This document shows positions 28,815 through 39,220 of a stretch of 64,000 bases of DNA, piece after piece (within the stretch, counting starts at the first letter, position 1; every line of letters begins with the position of its first letter). Under the pieces are notes generated by a model that did no database searches, was not told the DNA's origin, and saw nothing but the letters and a program-made list of their open reading frames with translations. Source of the DNA: Crateriforma conspicua. GTDB taxonomy: Bacteria > Planctomycetota > Planctomycetia > Pirellulales > Pirellulaceae. The translations under genes and the position numbers were made by a program. The stretch is taken from the NCBI RefSeq assembly GCF_007752935.1, contig NZ_CP036319.1, positions 6,552,501 through 6,616,500 on the forward strand, written 5' to 3'.

Positions 28815-29033
28815 ATGACCAAGAACAACACCGAATCCAAGTTTGCATTCGCACTCCAGCGTATCGCCAAAGCAACCGTGCTGGCTTGTGCGTTGGCCGG
28901 AACCTTCACCGTGGTCGGCTGCGGCCCGGACAACTCCACGACCGTTTCCGGCGTCGACGACAGTGCGCTTCGCAGCGAGGAAGATTTGGCCGACATGGAA
29001 GCACAGTATGAGTCGGACGCGGGAAGCCACTGA
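28815..29033 (+). CDS. Small lipoprotein next to DUF1559 gene
   Basis: 72 residues from ATG 28815. The signal peptide is IAKATVLACALAGTFTVVGC, with Cys in a VVGC lipobox-like site; an acidic tail follows (DSALRSEEDLADMEAQYES). The frame is open further upstream but without a signal. Such small lipoproteins often sit beside DUF1559 genes in planctomycetes, a memory-based observation. A hairpin with T-rich tail lies between this gene and the DUF1559 gene. Role unknown, perhaps anchoring its partner. Confidence 0.75.
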   Translation: MTKNNTESKFAFALQRIAKATVLACALAGTFTVVGCGPDNSTTVSGVDDSALRSEEDLADMEAQYESDAGSH

Positions 29034-29143
29034 CACCCTTGGCTTGACCGTCATTGATACGTGCATCATTGGATCGATGCACCTTACGGGGGCAACGGGC
29101 TGAAATGCAGGACGCGGGGGCGATGCCCGGGGAACGTCGATTT

Positions 29144-29178
29144 CGATTCGTTTCGAATCGTTTGTTATTTGTTTTTCG
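29144..29178 (+). terminator. Hairpin with T-rich tail between lipoprotein and DUF1559 gene
   Basis: CGATTCG at 29144-29150 and CGAATCG at 29154-29160 pair perfectly around a TTT loop and are followed by a T-rich tail (TTTGTTATTTGTTTTT). It lies 111 bases after the lipoprotein stop and 35 bases before the DUF1559 ATG, so it may act as a partial terminator or attenuator. The stem is AT-rich, so it is weaker than the acnA one. Confidence 0.4.
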
Positions 29179-29194
29179 TTTTGGACTTTCTTTT

Positions 29195-30346
29195 ATGAAC
29201 CACAAGAAACGCATCGGCTTCACGCTCGTGGAGCTATTGGTCGTCATTGCGATCATCGGGGTTTTGGTCGGCTTGCTGTTGCCGGCCGTTCAGTCCGCTC
29301 GTGAAGCGGCACGTCGAATGAGTTGCAGCAATAACTTCAAGCAAGTCGGCTTGGCATTGCACAACTATCATTCGGCATTCAAACAGCTTCCGAAGCAAAG
29401 TGGCGGGACCAACAATCCGGGCAACCGCCACATGTTGAATTTCTTGGTTCCCATTTTGCCGTTCATGGAACAGCAACCGTTGTGGGACCAGATTTCCAAT
29501 CCGATCGCGGTTCGTCATAACGGACAACCACAAAGCCCACCGTTCCCGTCGATGGGTCCGGAAGTTTGGAATCGGAATTACACACCGTGGTTGACGCAAG
29601 TCGGTACCTATCGCTGTCCCAGCGATCCCAGCGTGCCACGTGCAAACACTGAAGGCTACACCAACATCGCTGCTTGCATCGGTGATGGAATCGCCAGCAA
29701 CAATCACTCATGCATCAACGATGACGGTTCGATCCGTGGCTGGTGTACGGCACGAAAGGGCGCATTCGATCGCGGATTCTTTGAAACCCGCATCACGACC
29801 AAATTTCGCGACATGATCGACGGGCTAAGCAACACCATCGCGTGTACCGAGATCTGTGTCGACAATGGCAACTTGGAAGTCCGCGCGACTTGCGTGAACC
29901 GCGGCCAAGACGCCGCGTTCTTCACCGATCCGTCGGTTTGCGAAGACACCATCGATCCGACACGCCCGCAATATCACTTGGCGGGCACCAACGCCAATAA
30001 CTGGAGCTCGTCGCAGCGCAAAGGGATGCGTTGGACCGACGGACGCCCCGTCTTGGGCAGCGTCACCACGATCATGCCGCCCAACGGCGTCAGCTGCGCC
30101 TGGTCCGGTGACGGCTCGGACACCATGAACTCGGCCGGCAGCTATCACCCCGGTGGATGCCATGTCGTGCTGGGTGACGGTGCGGTGCGATTCATTTCCG
30201 AATCCATCGACGCGGGCGACAAGACGGCTCCTTCGCCGAACTGGCCGACCGGCAATCCTGGCACTCCGCCGGGATCCGCCAGCCCGTACGGTGTCTGGGG
30301 TGCTTTGGGGACACGCGCGATGCGTGAATCCGTCGAAGTTCCCTAA
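29195..30346 (+). CDS. DUF1559 protein with pilin-type N-terminus
   Basis: 383 residues from ATG 29195. The prepilin-like start is GFTLVELLVVIAIIGVLVGLLLPAVQ, cut by prepilin peptidase-like enzymes before Phe in the usual case. A typical DUF1559 helix follows (SAREAARRMSCSNNFKQVGLALHNYHSAF). The C-terminal signature HPGGCHVVLGDGAVRFISESID is present. These proteins are abundant in planctomycetes and are thought to form pseudopilin-like fibres or surface structures, function unproven. No Shine-Dalgarno is visible before the ATG. It pairs with the upstream lipoprotein and ends before a terminator at 30443. Confidence 0.92.
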   Translation: MNHKKRIGFTLVELLVVIAIIGVLVGLLLPAVQSAREAARRMSCSNNFKQVGLALHNYHSAFKQLPKQSGGTNNPGNRHMLNFLVPILPFMEQQPLWDQISNPIAVRHNGQPQSPPFPSMGPEVWNRNYTPWLTQVGTYRCPSDPSVPRANTEGYTNIAACIGDGIASNNHSCINDDGSIRGWCTARKGAFDRGFFETRITTKFRDMIDGLSNTIACTEICVDNGNLEVRATCVNRGQDAAFFTDPSVCEDTIDPTRPQYHLAGTNANNWSSSQRKGMRWTDGRPVLGSVTTIMPPNGVSCAWSGDGSDTMNSAGSYHPGGCHVVLGDGAVRFISESIDAGDKTAPSPNWPTGNPGTPPGSASPYGVWGALGTRAMRESVEVP

Positions 30347-30442
30347 CCGCGGATGGGTGCACCCGGTCGCCATCCTTGCGGCGGTCGCGGTGTGTCCATC
30401 TCCGACGGCTCCTTCGCGGCCGTCGCAATCGATTCCACCAGC

Positions 30443-30472
30443 GGCGACCTGTCCGTCAGGTCGCCGTTTTTC
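30443..30472 (+). terminator. Rho-independent terminator after DUF1559 gene
   Basis: A 9-bp perfect stem (GGCGACCTG at 30443-30451 with CAGGTCGCC at 30457-30465) and the loop TCCGT are followed by GTTTTTC. It lies about 97 bases past the DUF1559 stop. Confidence 0.8.
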
Positions 30473-30514
30473 GTGGGTTGGACAATTCTTTTTGCCCTGT
30501 TTTTTTCGGCACAC

Positions 30515-30548
30515 ATCGGCCGGCACTTGCGTTTGTGGTCCGGCCGAT
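30515..30548. repeat. 9-bp inverted repeat upstream of dnaE
   Basis: ATCGGCCGG at 30515-30523 and CCGGCCGAT at 30540-30548 are exact inverse copies spaced by 16 bases. They lie just upstream of the promoter-like hexamers, so they could be an operator or a second hairpin; no T-run follows. Confidence 0.45.
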
Positions 30549-30561
30549 CCGATCATCTGAA

Positions 30562-30590
30562 TCGACCACGCGGGACGGATTTCCTAAGAT
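30562..30590 (+). promoter_or_regulatory. Tentative promoter of dnaE
   Basis: TCGACC at 30562-30567 and TAAGAT at 30585-30590 are separated by 17 bases, each matching consensus at four of six positions. A start near 30597 would leave a leader of about 138 bases. By-eye call only. Confidence 0.3.
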
Positions 30591-30734
30591 GCACCGGTCC
30601 GGACGACCGATGCGATGGCATCCACCGTCTGTGCCCGCGCCGATCTGCGATGATGCCGTCATCCAGACGTGGCCAATCCAGCCCCACCCTGGGGCAGATC
30701 CCGTGATCCCCGCGTCGACAAGGAATCCGATCGC

Positions 30735-33700
30735 GTGTCCGAAACCACCGCCGCATCGCGTCCGTTTGTGCACCTTCATTGCCACAGCCACTACAGCCTG
30801 CTGGACGGCGCCAGCGATATCAGCAAATTGGTCAAGCGGACGGTCGATCACGGGATGAACGCCCTGGCGTTGACCGACCACGGCAATCTGCACGGGGCAT
30901 TGGAGTTTTATCGAAAAGCCAAAGACGCGGGCATCAATCCGATCATCGGTTACGAAGCCTACATTGCCCCGGGCAGCCGATTCGACAAGGGCGGAGCGTC
31001 CAGCAGCAAAGCGGCCAGTTACCACCTGACCCTGTTGGCCAAAAACCGAACCGGCTTCAAAAACTTGATCAAGATGGCCAGCGCCGCGTCGCTGGAAGGA
31101 TTCTATTTCAAACCGCGGATCGATAAGGAAATCCTGCAAACCTACAACGAAGGCATCATCTGTCTGTCTGGTTGCGTCAGCAGTGAATTCAGCCGTGCCA
31201 TCTTGAAGGGGATCGACACCGCCGAGCACGAAAAAGAGGCCAGAGACATCGCCGGGTGGTTTCACAACGTTTTCGGCGATCGGTACTTCATCGAAGTGAT
31301 GAACAACGGCGTCGACATCCAACGTCAACAACTGCAGGGCGCCGTTGAAATCGCCGACCGCTTGGGACTGCCCGTCGTCACCACCAGCGACACGCACTAT
31401 GTCGATCGGGAAGACGCCGAAGCCCAAGACATCATGCTGTGCATCAACACGGGACGATTCCGGACCGATCAATCGCGGATGAAAATGGAGAACGACCAGT
31501 TCTTCTTGCGCAGCCCCGAACAGATGTACGACTGTTTTCCGGGCATGGAAGACGCGGTATCACGCAGCCAAGAAATCGCCGACAGCGTGGACATCGATCT
31601 GGAATTCGGCAAACACTTTTTCCCTCGTTTCGAATGCCCGAACGAACAAAAGCCGATCGACTACCTGCGGGAATTGTGCGTCAAAGGTCTGAAGGAACGA
31701 TACGAGGACGATCCCGAACGGTTGGTCGATGGCGAACTGTCCGATGAAGTCAATGCTCGCTTGGATCGAGAACTGGGCGTTATCGAAAAGCTGGGATACC
31801 CGACCTATTTCCTGATCGTCTGGGATTTCGTCAATCACGCCCGCAGCATTGGTATCAACGCAACAGCACGGGGCAGCGGCGTCGGCGCGATCGTTTGCTA
31901 TGCGCTGTACCTGTCTCACGTCTGTCCGCTGCGATACGACCTGCTGTTCGAACGATTCCTGGATGAAAGTCGAACCGAACCGCCGGATATCGATATCGAC
32001 TTTGAAAAGGAACGCCGCGGCGAAGTCATCGACTATGTGAAAAAGCGGTACGGCAGCGAAATGGTCTGCCAAATTGGTACGTTCGGAACCCTGGCCGCGC
32101 GCGCCGCGATCAAAGACACCGGTCGCGCCCTGGGTGTCCCGCTAAGCCGGGTCAATCAGGTCACCGAAATGGTGCCGGATGAGTTGAAGATCACCCTGCC
32201 CAAGGCGCTCGAAAAAAGCGCCGACCTGAAAAACACATACGACAATGATCCCGAAATCCGGGAACTGATCGACCTGGCGATGAAGATCGAAGGTCTGGCC
32301 CGAAACGTCGGAACACACGCCGCCGCGGTGGTGATTTCCGACAAACCCTTGACCGAATACGTGCCGCTGACGCGGGTGCCCGGCAAACAGGATGTCATCA
32401 CCCAGTGGTCGATGAACGACGTGGAAGCGTCGGGCCTGTTGAAGATGGATTTCCTGGGGCTGCGAAACCTGACCATCCTGTCCCGGACGGTTCAGCTGGT
32501 CCAGCAAACCACCGGCACGGAGATCGACCCGCTGAAATTCCCCTTGGATGACAAGGAATCCTATGCCCTGCTGCAACGCGGCGAAACCAAGGGCGTCTTT
32601 CAGCTGGAATCGGGAGGTATCCGGGACTTGCTGCAGCGGATGAAGCCCGACTGTTTCAGCGACATCATCGCAACCGCCGCGCTTTACCGCCCCGGACCGC
32701 TGGAAGGCGGGATGGTCGACGATTACGTCAACATCAAGCACGGCCGCCAAGAACCCGAATACAAGCACCCCGTGCTGAAGGAAGTTCTTGAAGAAACCAA
32801 CTCCATCATGGTTTATCAAGAACAGGTCATGCGGATCTTGAACCGCTTGGGCAAGATTCCGTTGGCCAAAGCGTACACGTGTATCAAGGCGATCAGTAAG
32901 AAAAAGGAAGCTTTGATCGCGGCCAACTACAAGGCCTTCATCGAAGGTTCCGTCGAAAACGGGCTGGCCAACAAAGACGCCGAAGACATCTGGAATCTGA
33001 TCGTCAAATTTGCGGGCTACGGCTTTAACAAGTCTCACAGTACCGCCTATGCACTGGTGGCCTACCAAACGGCGTACCTGAAAGCTCACCATCCGATGGA
33101 ATTCATGGCAGCGTTGCTGTCCAGTGACATCGACGGTCGGAACTTCAAGCGAAAGGATTCGCTGGTCGAGCACATGGAAGATTGCGACCGGATGCAGATC
33201 GAGATCGAGCATCCGTGTGTCAATCGCAGCGCCGCCGACTTTTCGGTCAACAACGGAAAGGTCCAGTTTGCTCTATCCGCAATCAAAGGCTGTGGTGGCA
33301 GCACGGCGACGTCGATCGAACGTGAACGCACCAAAAACGGTCCGTTCAAAGACATTTTCGATTTCTGTGAACGAGTCGACCCGCATGACTGTAACCGTTC
33401 ATCAATCGAATCATTGATCAAAGCCGGTGCGATGGACTGCTTCGGTGCCCATCGCAGTCAGCTAATGTCGATCGTCGACCGGGCCCTGCAAGCCGGTGCC
33501 GCGGTTCAGAAAGACAAGAAAAGCGGGCAAGCCAATCTATTCGGTGCGTTCGACGATGAACCGGAAGCCGACGCACCGTCGATCCCCCTGCCCGATATTG
33601 AAGAATGGCCCGATCGTGAAAAGCTGTTGAATGAGAAAGAAGTGCTGGGTTTTTATTTGGACAGCCATCCGCTGGCCGAATACGAAAACAAGCTGGCGAC

Positions 33701-34283
33701 CTTTCGAACGCACACCACCGACAAACTGGGCGACGTCAAGGATCGTGCGGAAGTCATCCTTGGCGGCATGATCAGCAGCATCAAGTTGGCCCACACCAAG
33801 AACAGCAAACCCGGTCAGCCGTCGAAGTACGCCAACTTTGATTTGGAAGACATGGGCGGCAACGTCCGCTGTATCGTCTGGCCACGCGGTTTCGCCGAAT
33901 GCGGCGAACGCGTTCAACCCGACGCGGTGGTCTTGGCCAAAGGTAAAGTCGATCGGCGGGGCGGTGGCGACGAAGTCAACTTGATCATCGACGACCTGGT
34001 CCCGCTGGATGAACTGGACAACCGGTACACCCACGGCATCCGTATTCGCTTTGACGAAATCGAACACGACACCAATACGATGAACAGTGTCCGCGAAATC
34101 ATCCGCGGGTATCCCGGTTCCAAAGAACTGTTGATCACCATCGGGCTACGTGACGGAGAAACGGTTCACCTGAAAAGCGATCGTTTCCGCGTCGACGTAA
34201 CCCCTGAATTACGGAATCGCTTGGACGATTTGATGGGCAGCGGCCACTACAAACTGCTAATGAGCAAACCGGCCGGACGCTGA
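30735..34283 (+). CDS. dnaE: DNA polymerase III alpha subunit
   Basis: 1182 residues; the replicative polymerase catalytic subunit of the bacterial replisome. The N-terminal PHP domain shows HLHCHSHYSLLDG at 13-25 and ALTDHGNLHG. The polymerase catalytic Asp cluster is at 418-422 (PPDIDIDFEKERR), as in E. coli-type DnaE. YRPGPLEGGMVDDYV and GYGFNKSHSTAYALVAYQTAYLK are strong family signatures. An OB-fold region lies near 1010-1080. GTG at 30735 is preceded by AAGGA 11 bases away; the frame open from 30669 gives a non-family N-terminus. Confidence 0.98.
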   Translation: MSETTAASRPFVHLHCHSHYSLLDGASDISKLVKRTVDHGMNALALTDHGNLHGALEFYRKAKDAGINPIIGYEAYIAPGSRFDKGGASSSKAASYHLTLLAKNRTGFKNLIKMASAASLEGFYFKPRIDKEILQTYNEGIICLSGCVSSEFSRAILKGIDTAEHEKEARDIAGWFHNVFGDRYFIEVMNNGVDIQRQQLQGAVEIADRLGLPVVTTSDTHYVDREDAEAQDIMLCINTGRFRTDQSRMKMENDQFFLRSPEQMYDCFPGMEDAVSRSQEIADSVDIDLEFGKHFFPRFECPNEQKPIDYLRELCVKGLKERYEDDPERLVDGELSDEVNARLDRELGVIEKLGYPTYFLIVWDFVNHARSIGINATARGSGVGAIVCYALYLSHVCPLRYDLLFERFLDESRTEPPDIDIDFEKERRGEVIDYVKKRYGSEMVCQIGTFGTLAARAAIKDTGRALGVPLSRVNQVTEMVPDELKITLPKALEKSADLKNTYDNDPEIRELIDLAMKIEGLARNVGTHAAAVVISDKPLTEYVPLTRVPGKQDVITQWSMNDVEASGLLKMDFLGLRNLTILSRTVQLVQQTTGTEIDPLKFPLDDKESYALLQRGETKGVFQLESGGIRDLLQRMKPDCFSDIIATAALYRPGPLEGGMVDDYVNIKHGRQEPEYKHPVLKEVLEETNSIMVYQEQVMRILNRLGKIPLAKAYTCIKAISKKKEALIAANYKAFIEGSVENGLANKDAEDIWNLIVKFAGYGFNKSHSTAYALVAYQTAYLKAHHPMEFMAALLSSDIDGRNFKRKDSLVEHMEDCDRMQIEIEHPCVNRSAADFSVNNGKVQFALSAIKGCGGSTATSIERERTKNGPFKDIFDFCERVDPHDCNRSSIESLIKAGAMDCFGAHRSQLMSIVDRALQAGAAVQKDKKSGQANLFGAFDDEPEADAPSIPLPDIEEWPDREKLLNEKEVLGFYLDSHPLAEYENKLATFRTHTTDKLGDVKDRAEVILGGMISSIKLAHTKNSKPGQPSKYANFDLEDMGGNVRCIVWPRGFAECGERVQPDAVVLAKGKVDRRGGGDEVNLIIDDLVPLDELDNRYTHGIRIRFDEIEHDTNTMNSVREIIRGYPGSKELLITIGLRDGETVHLKSDRFRVDVTPELRNRLDDLMGSGHYKLLMSKPAGR

Positions 34284-34296
34284 ACCACGATCAAGT

Positions 34297-35439
34297 TCAA
34301 TTGGACGCAAATTCAACGCAGATCGGTGTCGGCACAACGGCCATGTTCCGCGTGTAAGTCAATTCGCCGGATTCCGAATCGATGGCGAACACCGTGACGG
34401 TATTGCTGTCGCGTCCGGCGGCCAACAAATAGCGGCCGCTGGGATCCAGGTTGAAATTCCGCGGCCACCCGCCGCGAATAGGTTCGACTTCGATCACCGA
34501 CAGCTTTCCTGATTCATCGTCCACCCGGAACGCGCTGATCGAATCGTGACCGCGATTGCTGGTGTAGACAAACTTTCCGCTGGGATGAACACGGATCTCC
34601 GCGGCACTGTTGAAAGTCTCTTTTGCCTTGGTGTCCTGGGAAAGAGTTTCAATGGTTTGCACCGGAGCCATCGTGCCGGCCTTGGCGTCATATTCGAACG
34701 CGGTGACCGAAAGGGCCAGTTCATTCAACACATAGGCTTTGTCCCCGTCGGGGCTGAACTTCATGTGCCGCGGACCACCGCCGGGCGGGCAAACGCCTTC
34801 ACCATGCGGCGTCAGCTTGGCATTTTCAGCATCCAAACGATAAATCACGACACGGTCCAATCCCAAATCGGGAACAAACACGAAGCGATTGTCCGGCGAT
34901 GTCCCCACCCAATGGGCGTGCGGTTTGTCTTGACGTCGGTCCACGACACCGCTGCCGCCACTGTGTTTTTGCAAATCGCTACGCGGCTGGATCGTGCCAT
35001 CGTCGGCCAGCGGGAACACGGCAACGCTGCCGCCACCATATTGGGCCGACATCAAAACCTTTCCGCTGCGATCGGTCGACAGATGCGCTGCACCACCGTC
35101 ACCGATTTCTTGGTGCCCCACCGGTGTCAACCAACTGCCATCGGCGCCACGATCGATCTTGTACGCGGCCACCACCGCCTGACCATCGATGGACCCCGTG
35201 CTGTACAAAATGTCCAGGGTCGGGTGTTTGGCGACAAATCCGGGGTTGGACAATTCAGCGGCCAAAGCGATGTTCGTCAACTTGCCACTGTCGGAATCAA
35301 ACTGGCCCTGGTAAATCCCCTGGCTGGTGCCGCCTCGTGGGGTCGTCGTTCCGAAAAAGACCGCCGACGTAGCGGCTTGACCCAATGTCGCCGCAAACAA
35401 ACTGAACCCGACCGCAACGGTCAAACGACGTGAACGCAT
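34297..35439 (-). CDS. Secreted beta-propeller lactonase (6-phosphogluconolactonase-like)
   Basis: 380 residues from ATG 35439, which has CGGAGG 5 bases before it. A signal peptide follows (RRLTVAVGFSLFAATLGQAA). The mature part is a seven-blade propeller of the lactonase family (PF10282): FGTTTPRGGTSQGIYQGQF, LSTDRSGKVLMSAQYGGGSVAVF, GPRHMKFSPDGDKAYVLNEL, RVHPSGKFVYTSNRGHDSISAF, DPSGRYLLAAGRDSNTVTVF. Cytoplasmic members act on 6-phosphogluconolactone, but this one is exported, so its substrate is unknown. It stands alone, converging on dnaE. Confidence 0.88.
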   Translation of the reverse strand: MRSRRLTVAVGFSLFAATLGQAATSAVFFGTTTPRGGTSQGIYQGQFDSDSGKLTNIALAAELSNPGFVAKHPTLDILYSTGSIDGQAVVAAYKIDRGADGSWLTPVGHQEIGDGGAAHLSTDRSGKVLMSAQYGGGSVAVFPLADDGTIQPRSDLQKHSGGSGVVDRRQDKPHAHWVGTSPDNRFVFVPDLGLDRVVIYRLDAENAKLTPHGEGVCPPGGGPRHMKFSPDGDKAYVLNELALSVTAFEYDAKAGTMAPVQTIETLSQDTKAKETFNSAAEIRVHPSGKFVYTSNRGHDSISAFRVDDESGKLSVIEVEPIRGGWPRNFNLDPSGRYLLAAGRDSNTVTVFAIDSESGELTYTRNMAVVPTPICVEFASN

Positions 35440-35550
35440 GGAAACCTCCGGAAAGCGAAACTTGGTTGGGGTGCGTATTTCAACGGCACCATCGTAACAA
35501 GCCGCCATGCATCCGGTTTGCGCCAAACACCTCAGGGGCAAGCGCCGCGT

Positions 35551-35808
35551 TCAGCGAAGATCGTCCGGCTTGCTGATTCGATGCAAGCCCACGAAGAACA
35601 TCACAATGGCAACGGCCAACATCACCGCCGACGCGACCACCATGGCGATCGAACGACCTGACTGCAGCAAATCTGACTTGGGCCCCGACCAGCCTTCGTT
35701 CCGCAAGTCCAATCCCAAAGCCAAGCAGAACAAGACCAAGGCAGCGGTGAAGATCAGCGAACTGATAACAATCAGGCCAACGGCCCAGCGGCGTGACAGT
35801 GACCTCAT
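35551..35808 (-). CDS. Small two-TM membrane protein translationally coupled to rsgA
   Basis: 85 residues from ATG 35808 (MRSLSRRW). Two membrane segments are clear: [23 protein letters not shown] and [23 protein letters not shown], with a polar loop between. The ATG overlaps the rsgA TGA by 4 bases in ATGA, arguing for coupled translation. The frame is open 33 bases further upstream but without that link. Family unrecognised. Confidence 0.72.
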   Translation of the reverse strand: MRSLSRRWAVGLIVISSLIFTAALVLFCLALGLDLRNEGWSGPKSDLLQSGRSIAMVVASAVMLAVAIVMFFVGLHRISKPDDLR

Positions 35809-36950
35809 TGCGGCAGCAAATCCTCTTCCAGCAAGTGGCAATAGGCGTCATACCGTCGCGCATCGATGCGGGCATCGGCGACGGCATCCTTCACAGCACA
35901 ATCCGTCTCGGTCAAATGCAGACAATCCGGATACCGACAACTGCTGACATAGGGTCGGAAATCGGGCATCAAACCGCCAACCTCATTGGCCTCGATATTC
36001 CATAATTGAAACTGGCGGATCCCGGGCGTATCAAAGACGGCACCACCGCCGTCGGTGGGAATCAATCGCGACGCGGTCGTGGTGTGACGCCCCTTGTCGT
36101 TGTCGTCACTGACTTCGCCCACGGCCAGCCCCAACCCCGGTTGGATCCGGTTCAGCAAACTGCTTTTCCCCACACCGCTTTGCCCTGCCAGAACCGCCTG
36201 TTTGCCGGTAAGCAACGCACGCAGTGGATCGATGTTCCATTCCGTTTCGGCGGATACCATCAGCGTTCGATATCCCATCGACGCGTAAACACCCACCATG
36301 GGCTGAATCCGCATCGGGTCGATCAAATCGCATTTATTAAAAACGATGATCGGCTGAATTTCGCATTGAGCCGCCGTCAACAAAAACCGATCGATCAATG
36401 CGGGCTTCAGCGATGGCCTAGCCACGCTGGCAATGATCAGCACATAGTCGACATTGGCGACAATCACATGCTGTTTTCCGCGACTGGTCCGTGACAACAC
36501 GCCACGCCGCGGCAATACACTTTCGATCATTCCGTCTTGCGGTGATTCCGCACGCAGCATCACGCGATCACCGGCCACCACGACATGTCGCTGGTCGGTG
36601 GACAGTGACTTCAACAACTGCCGCACGGCGCACTCATACCGTCGTCCATCGTCACCGATCACACGAACCTTCAGCCCGTGAACGCTGACAACCCGGCCAC
36701 GAATCAAATCGGAATCGGTGTCCAATTTGACATTCAGACCGGCCGCCTGATCCGGATTGGAATCGGCACCGATGACCGTTCGCTTGCGCGTCAGGTCTCC
36801 TTTGCCGGTCAACCGTTCGGACTGGACGGCATCGGCCAAACTGTCTTGATCCCCGGTTTGAAAGCGGCGGGTCAGATCTGAATCGCGGACACGTCCCTGG
36901 TGTTTCTTGCGAAAATCGGCACGAAGCTTGTTGTGTTTTTTCTTTGGCAT
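35805..36950 (-). CDS. rsgA: Ribosome small subunit-dependent GTPase RsgA
   Basis: 381 residues. RsgA is a circularly permuted GTPase that helps late 30S maturation. An OB domain (about 80-150) is followed by the permuted G motifs: NKCD at 205-208, then GQSGVGKSS at 256-264, then DTPG at 307-310. The C-terminal zinc site is Cys338, Cys343, His345 and Cys351. The N-terminus is a basic tail ([20 protein letters not shown]), as in E. coli YjeQ. It lies 42 bases after ftsH on the same strand and is coupled to a small membrane protein downstream. Confidence 0.97.
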   Translation of the reverse strand: MPKKKHNKLRADFRKKHQGRVRDSDLTRRFQTGDQDSLADAVQSERLTGKGDLTRKRTVIGADSNPDQAAGLNVKLDTDSDLIRGRVVSVHGLKVRVIGDDGRRYECAVRQLLKSLSTDQRHVVVAGDRVMLRAESPQDGMIESVLPRRGVLSRTSRGKQHVIVANVDYVLIIASVARPSLKPALIDRFLLTAAQCEIQPIIVFNKCDLIDPMRIQPMVGVYASMGYRTLMVSAETEWNIDPLRALLTGKQAVLAGQSGVGKSSLLNRIQPGLGLAVGEVSDDNDKGRHTTTASRLIPTDGGGAVFDTPGIRQFQLWNIEANEVGGLMPDFRPYVSSCRYPDCLHLTETDCAVKDAVADARIDARRYDAYCHLLEEDLLPQ

Positions 36951-36992
36951 CTGACCGCCGCCCGGGTCACCGCATGCGAATCGCGAAACGGA

Positions 36993-39032
36993 TCAGGTTT
37001 CGCCATTGATCGGGTTGGCGGCATCCCGCGAATCGCCGTCGCGCTGGATGGGTGCGCCGGGACTGTGTTCCTGGGCACTCTCGGGTGCAAGCGTCTGTTC
37101 GACCTTATCTTTCTTGGTCCCGTTGCGCTGATGAATCGACGGCCCGATCAGGTCGGTCAGTTCCAATTCCGACAGTTCTTCCTTTTCCAACAACGCCCTG
37201 GTGATGGATTCCAGTTCTTCGCGATGTTCGCGCAACAGTTGTTCCGCCTTTTGATCGGCCTCCAGCAAAATCCGCGCGACTTCTTCGTCGATTAACTCCT
37301 GCGTGTGTTCGCTGAACTGTCGTGACTGGTGGATTTCGCGTCCCAAGAACGGGTCTTCATCGCTGGTTTTGTAGCTGACCGGACCGATTTTCGAACTCAT
37401 GCCCCAGTGCGTGACCATGCGTCGCGCGATACTGGTGGCGCGTTCCAAATCGTTTTCGGCACCGACACAGGTTTCGCTGTAGATGATCTTTTCGGCAGCA
37501 CGCCCCCCCAGCAAAACGATCAATTGGTGTTCCAATTCACGCTTGCTGATGCTCAGCCGATCCTCATTGGGCACATACTGGGTGACCCCCAATGCACGGC
37601 CACGGGGAATGATCGTCACCTTGTGCACGATGTGCGAACCGTCCAAATGCCAAGCGGTCAGGGTGTGCCCCGCTTCGTGATAAGCGGTCTTTTCCTTTTC
37701 ACTTTCCTGCAGCACCTCTTCGCGTTTGGCCCCCATCAGGATCTTGTCACGGGCGTAATCGAAATCTTCCATTTCGACCAGCTTTTTGTCCTGACGTGCC
37801 GCCCACAGTGCCGCTTCGTTGACCATGTTGCGAATGTCCGCACCGGTCAAACCCACCGTACCAGCCGCCAAACGCTTCAGATCAACATCGTCGCCCAGTG
37901 GAACGTCGCGAACGTGGACCTTGAAGATTTCTTCGCGGCCTTTCATCGTCGGACGCCCGACGGTGATGTGACGGTCAAAGCGGCCGGGGCGCAGCAACGC
38001 CGGGTCCAAAACATCCGGTCGGTTGGTCGCGGCGACAACGATCACCGCTTGGCTGCCGCTGAAGCCGTCCATTTCACCCAGGATTTGGTTCAACGTTTGT
38101 TCACGTTCATCGTGTCCGCCGCCCAGGCCCGCACCGCGTTGGCGACCAACGGCGTCGATTTCGTCGATGAAAATGATCGAAGGCGCTTGTTCCTTCGCCG
38201 TGCGGAACAGATCGCGGACACGACTGGCACCGACGCCGACGAACATTTGAATGAATTCGCTGCCGTTGACGCTGAAGAAGGGCACGTCCGCTTCGCCCGC
38301 GATGGCGCGTGCCAACAACGTTTTTCCCGTTCCCGGAGGCCCGTTTAGCAGCACACCTTTGGGAACAAAGCCACCCAGTTTTTGAAACTTCTCGGGCGTC
38401 TTCAGGTAGTCGACAATTTCCTGCAGGTCGGCTTTGACGCCTTCCAACCCCGCGACGTCGGTGAACTTGATGGCCTTTTCATTCGCCTCGAAACGCTTGG
38501 CGGGACTCTTGCTGAATCCCGACAAAAACCCGCCGCCCATGATGTCACTGCGTGTCCGACGAATCATCACAAATAGGAATGCGATGATCGCCAGCGGCAG
38601 CCCGACCATGATCAGCAGACTGAGAATTTCGCCGGTACGGTCGCGTTCGGCGAACTCATAAGGCACCTCGGCCTCACGCAACTGGTCTTCCAGTTCGATG
38701 GTGGCACCGGCGTCACGGTTGCGAGTGACGTAGAACTCTTTGCGGTATTTCTGGACCGTGTCGGCATCGGCGGATTGTTCGGACGCCGGCTTGTTGGGCC
38801 GGGTTTTGAATTTTCCGCGGATGGTTTCATCGGTGATGACGACACTTTCGATATTATCGCCGGCCAGTTCGTTCTGGAAAAAGCTGGCGGTGACCCGGTC
38901 GCGTTCTTCGCCACGATTGAAAAACAACATCGCGATCAGCCCGGCCACCACGAGGGCGATCAAAAACGAATTGTTTCCCCGCTTGCGACCATCGGCGGCC
39001 GAATCGGTCTTCTCCTCCGGACGATTTTCCAT
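36993..39032 (-). CDS. ftsH: ATP-dependent zinc metalloprotease FtsH
   Basis: 679 residues; a membrane-anchored AAA+ protease that degrades misfolded membrane proteins and some regulators. Membrane segments lie at about 22-38 and 137-157 with a periplasmic domain between. Walker A is GPPGTGKT at 231-238, followed by [15 protein letters not shown] and the SRH arginine region RPGRFDRH. The zinc site HEAGH is at 452-456. An acidic Asn/Glu tail ends the protein. No in-frame alternative start is needed; ATG at 39032 fits. It is upstream of rsgA on the same strand. Confidence 0.98.
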   Translation of the reverse strand: MENRPEEKTDSAADGRKRGNNSFLIALVVAGLIAMLFFNRGEERDRVTASFFQNELAGDNIESVVITDETIRGKFKTRPNKPASEQSADADTVQKYRKEFYVTRNRDAGATIELEDQLREAEVPYEFAERDRTGEILSLLIMVGLPLAIIAFLFVMIRRTRSDIMGGGFLSGFSKSPAKRFEANEKAIKFTDVAGLEGVKADLQEIVDYLKTPEKFQKLGGFVPKGVLLNGPPGTGKTLLARAIAGEADVPFFSVNGSEFIQMFVGVGASRVRDLFRTAKEQAPSIIFIDEIDAVGRQRGAGLGGGHDEREQTLNQILGEMDGFSGSQAVIVVAATNRPDVLDPALLRPGRFDRHITVGRPTMKGREEIFKVHVRDVPLGDDVDLKRLAAGTVGLTGADIRNMVNEAALWAARQDKKLVEMEDFDYARDKILMGAKREEVLQESEKEKTAYHEAGHTLTAWHLDGSHIVHKVTIIPRGRALGVTQYVPNEDRLSISKRELEHQLIVLLGGRAAEKIIYSETCVGAENDLERATSIARRMVTHWGMSSKIGPVSYKTSDEDPFLGREIHQSRQFSEHTQELIDEEVARILLEADQKAEQLLREHREELESITRALLEKEELSELELTDLIGPSIHQRNGTKKDKVEQTLAPESAQEHSPGAPIQRDGDSRDAANPINGET

Positions 39033-39220
39033 CGAATACCTTTCCCGAGCCCCCGGGCGGGACGCTCCGAACGTTCAAAATTTGTTTAAGCCGACGACGT
39101 CATCGTAGGCGGTCGAACACCAGTCTAGCACTGACACCCCCAAACGTCCGACCCCACTGTGCGACGGTCAATCGACGCAAATCAGGCCGCGGCGACCAAC
39201 GGTACAGACGTGCCGGCGTC

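Larger units (their letters stand above)
30347..30734. other. 388-base gap holding terminator, inverted repeat and dnaE promoter
   Basis: No gene is supported here. In order it holds the DUF1559 terminator, a 9-bp inverted repeat at 30515-30548 and promoter-like hexamers at 30562-30590. The dnaE frame is open back to 30669, but the GTG at 30735 is preferred. Confidence 0.5.
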
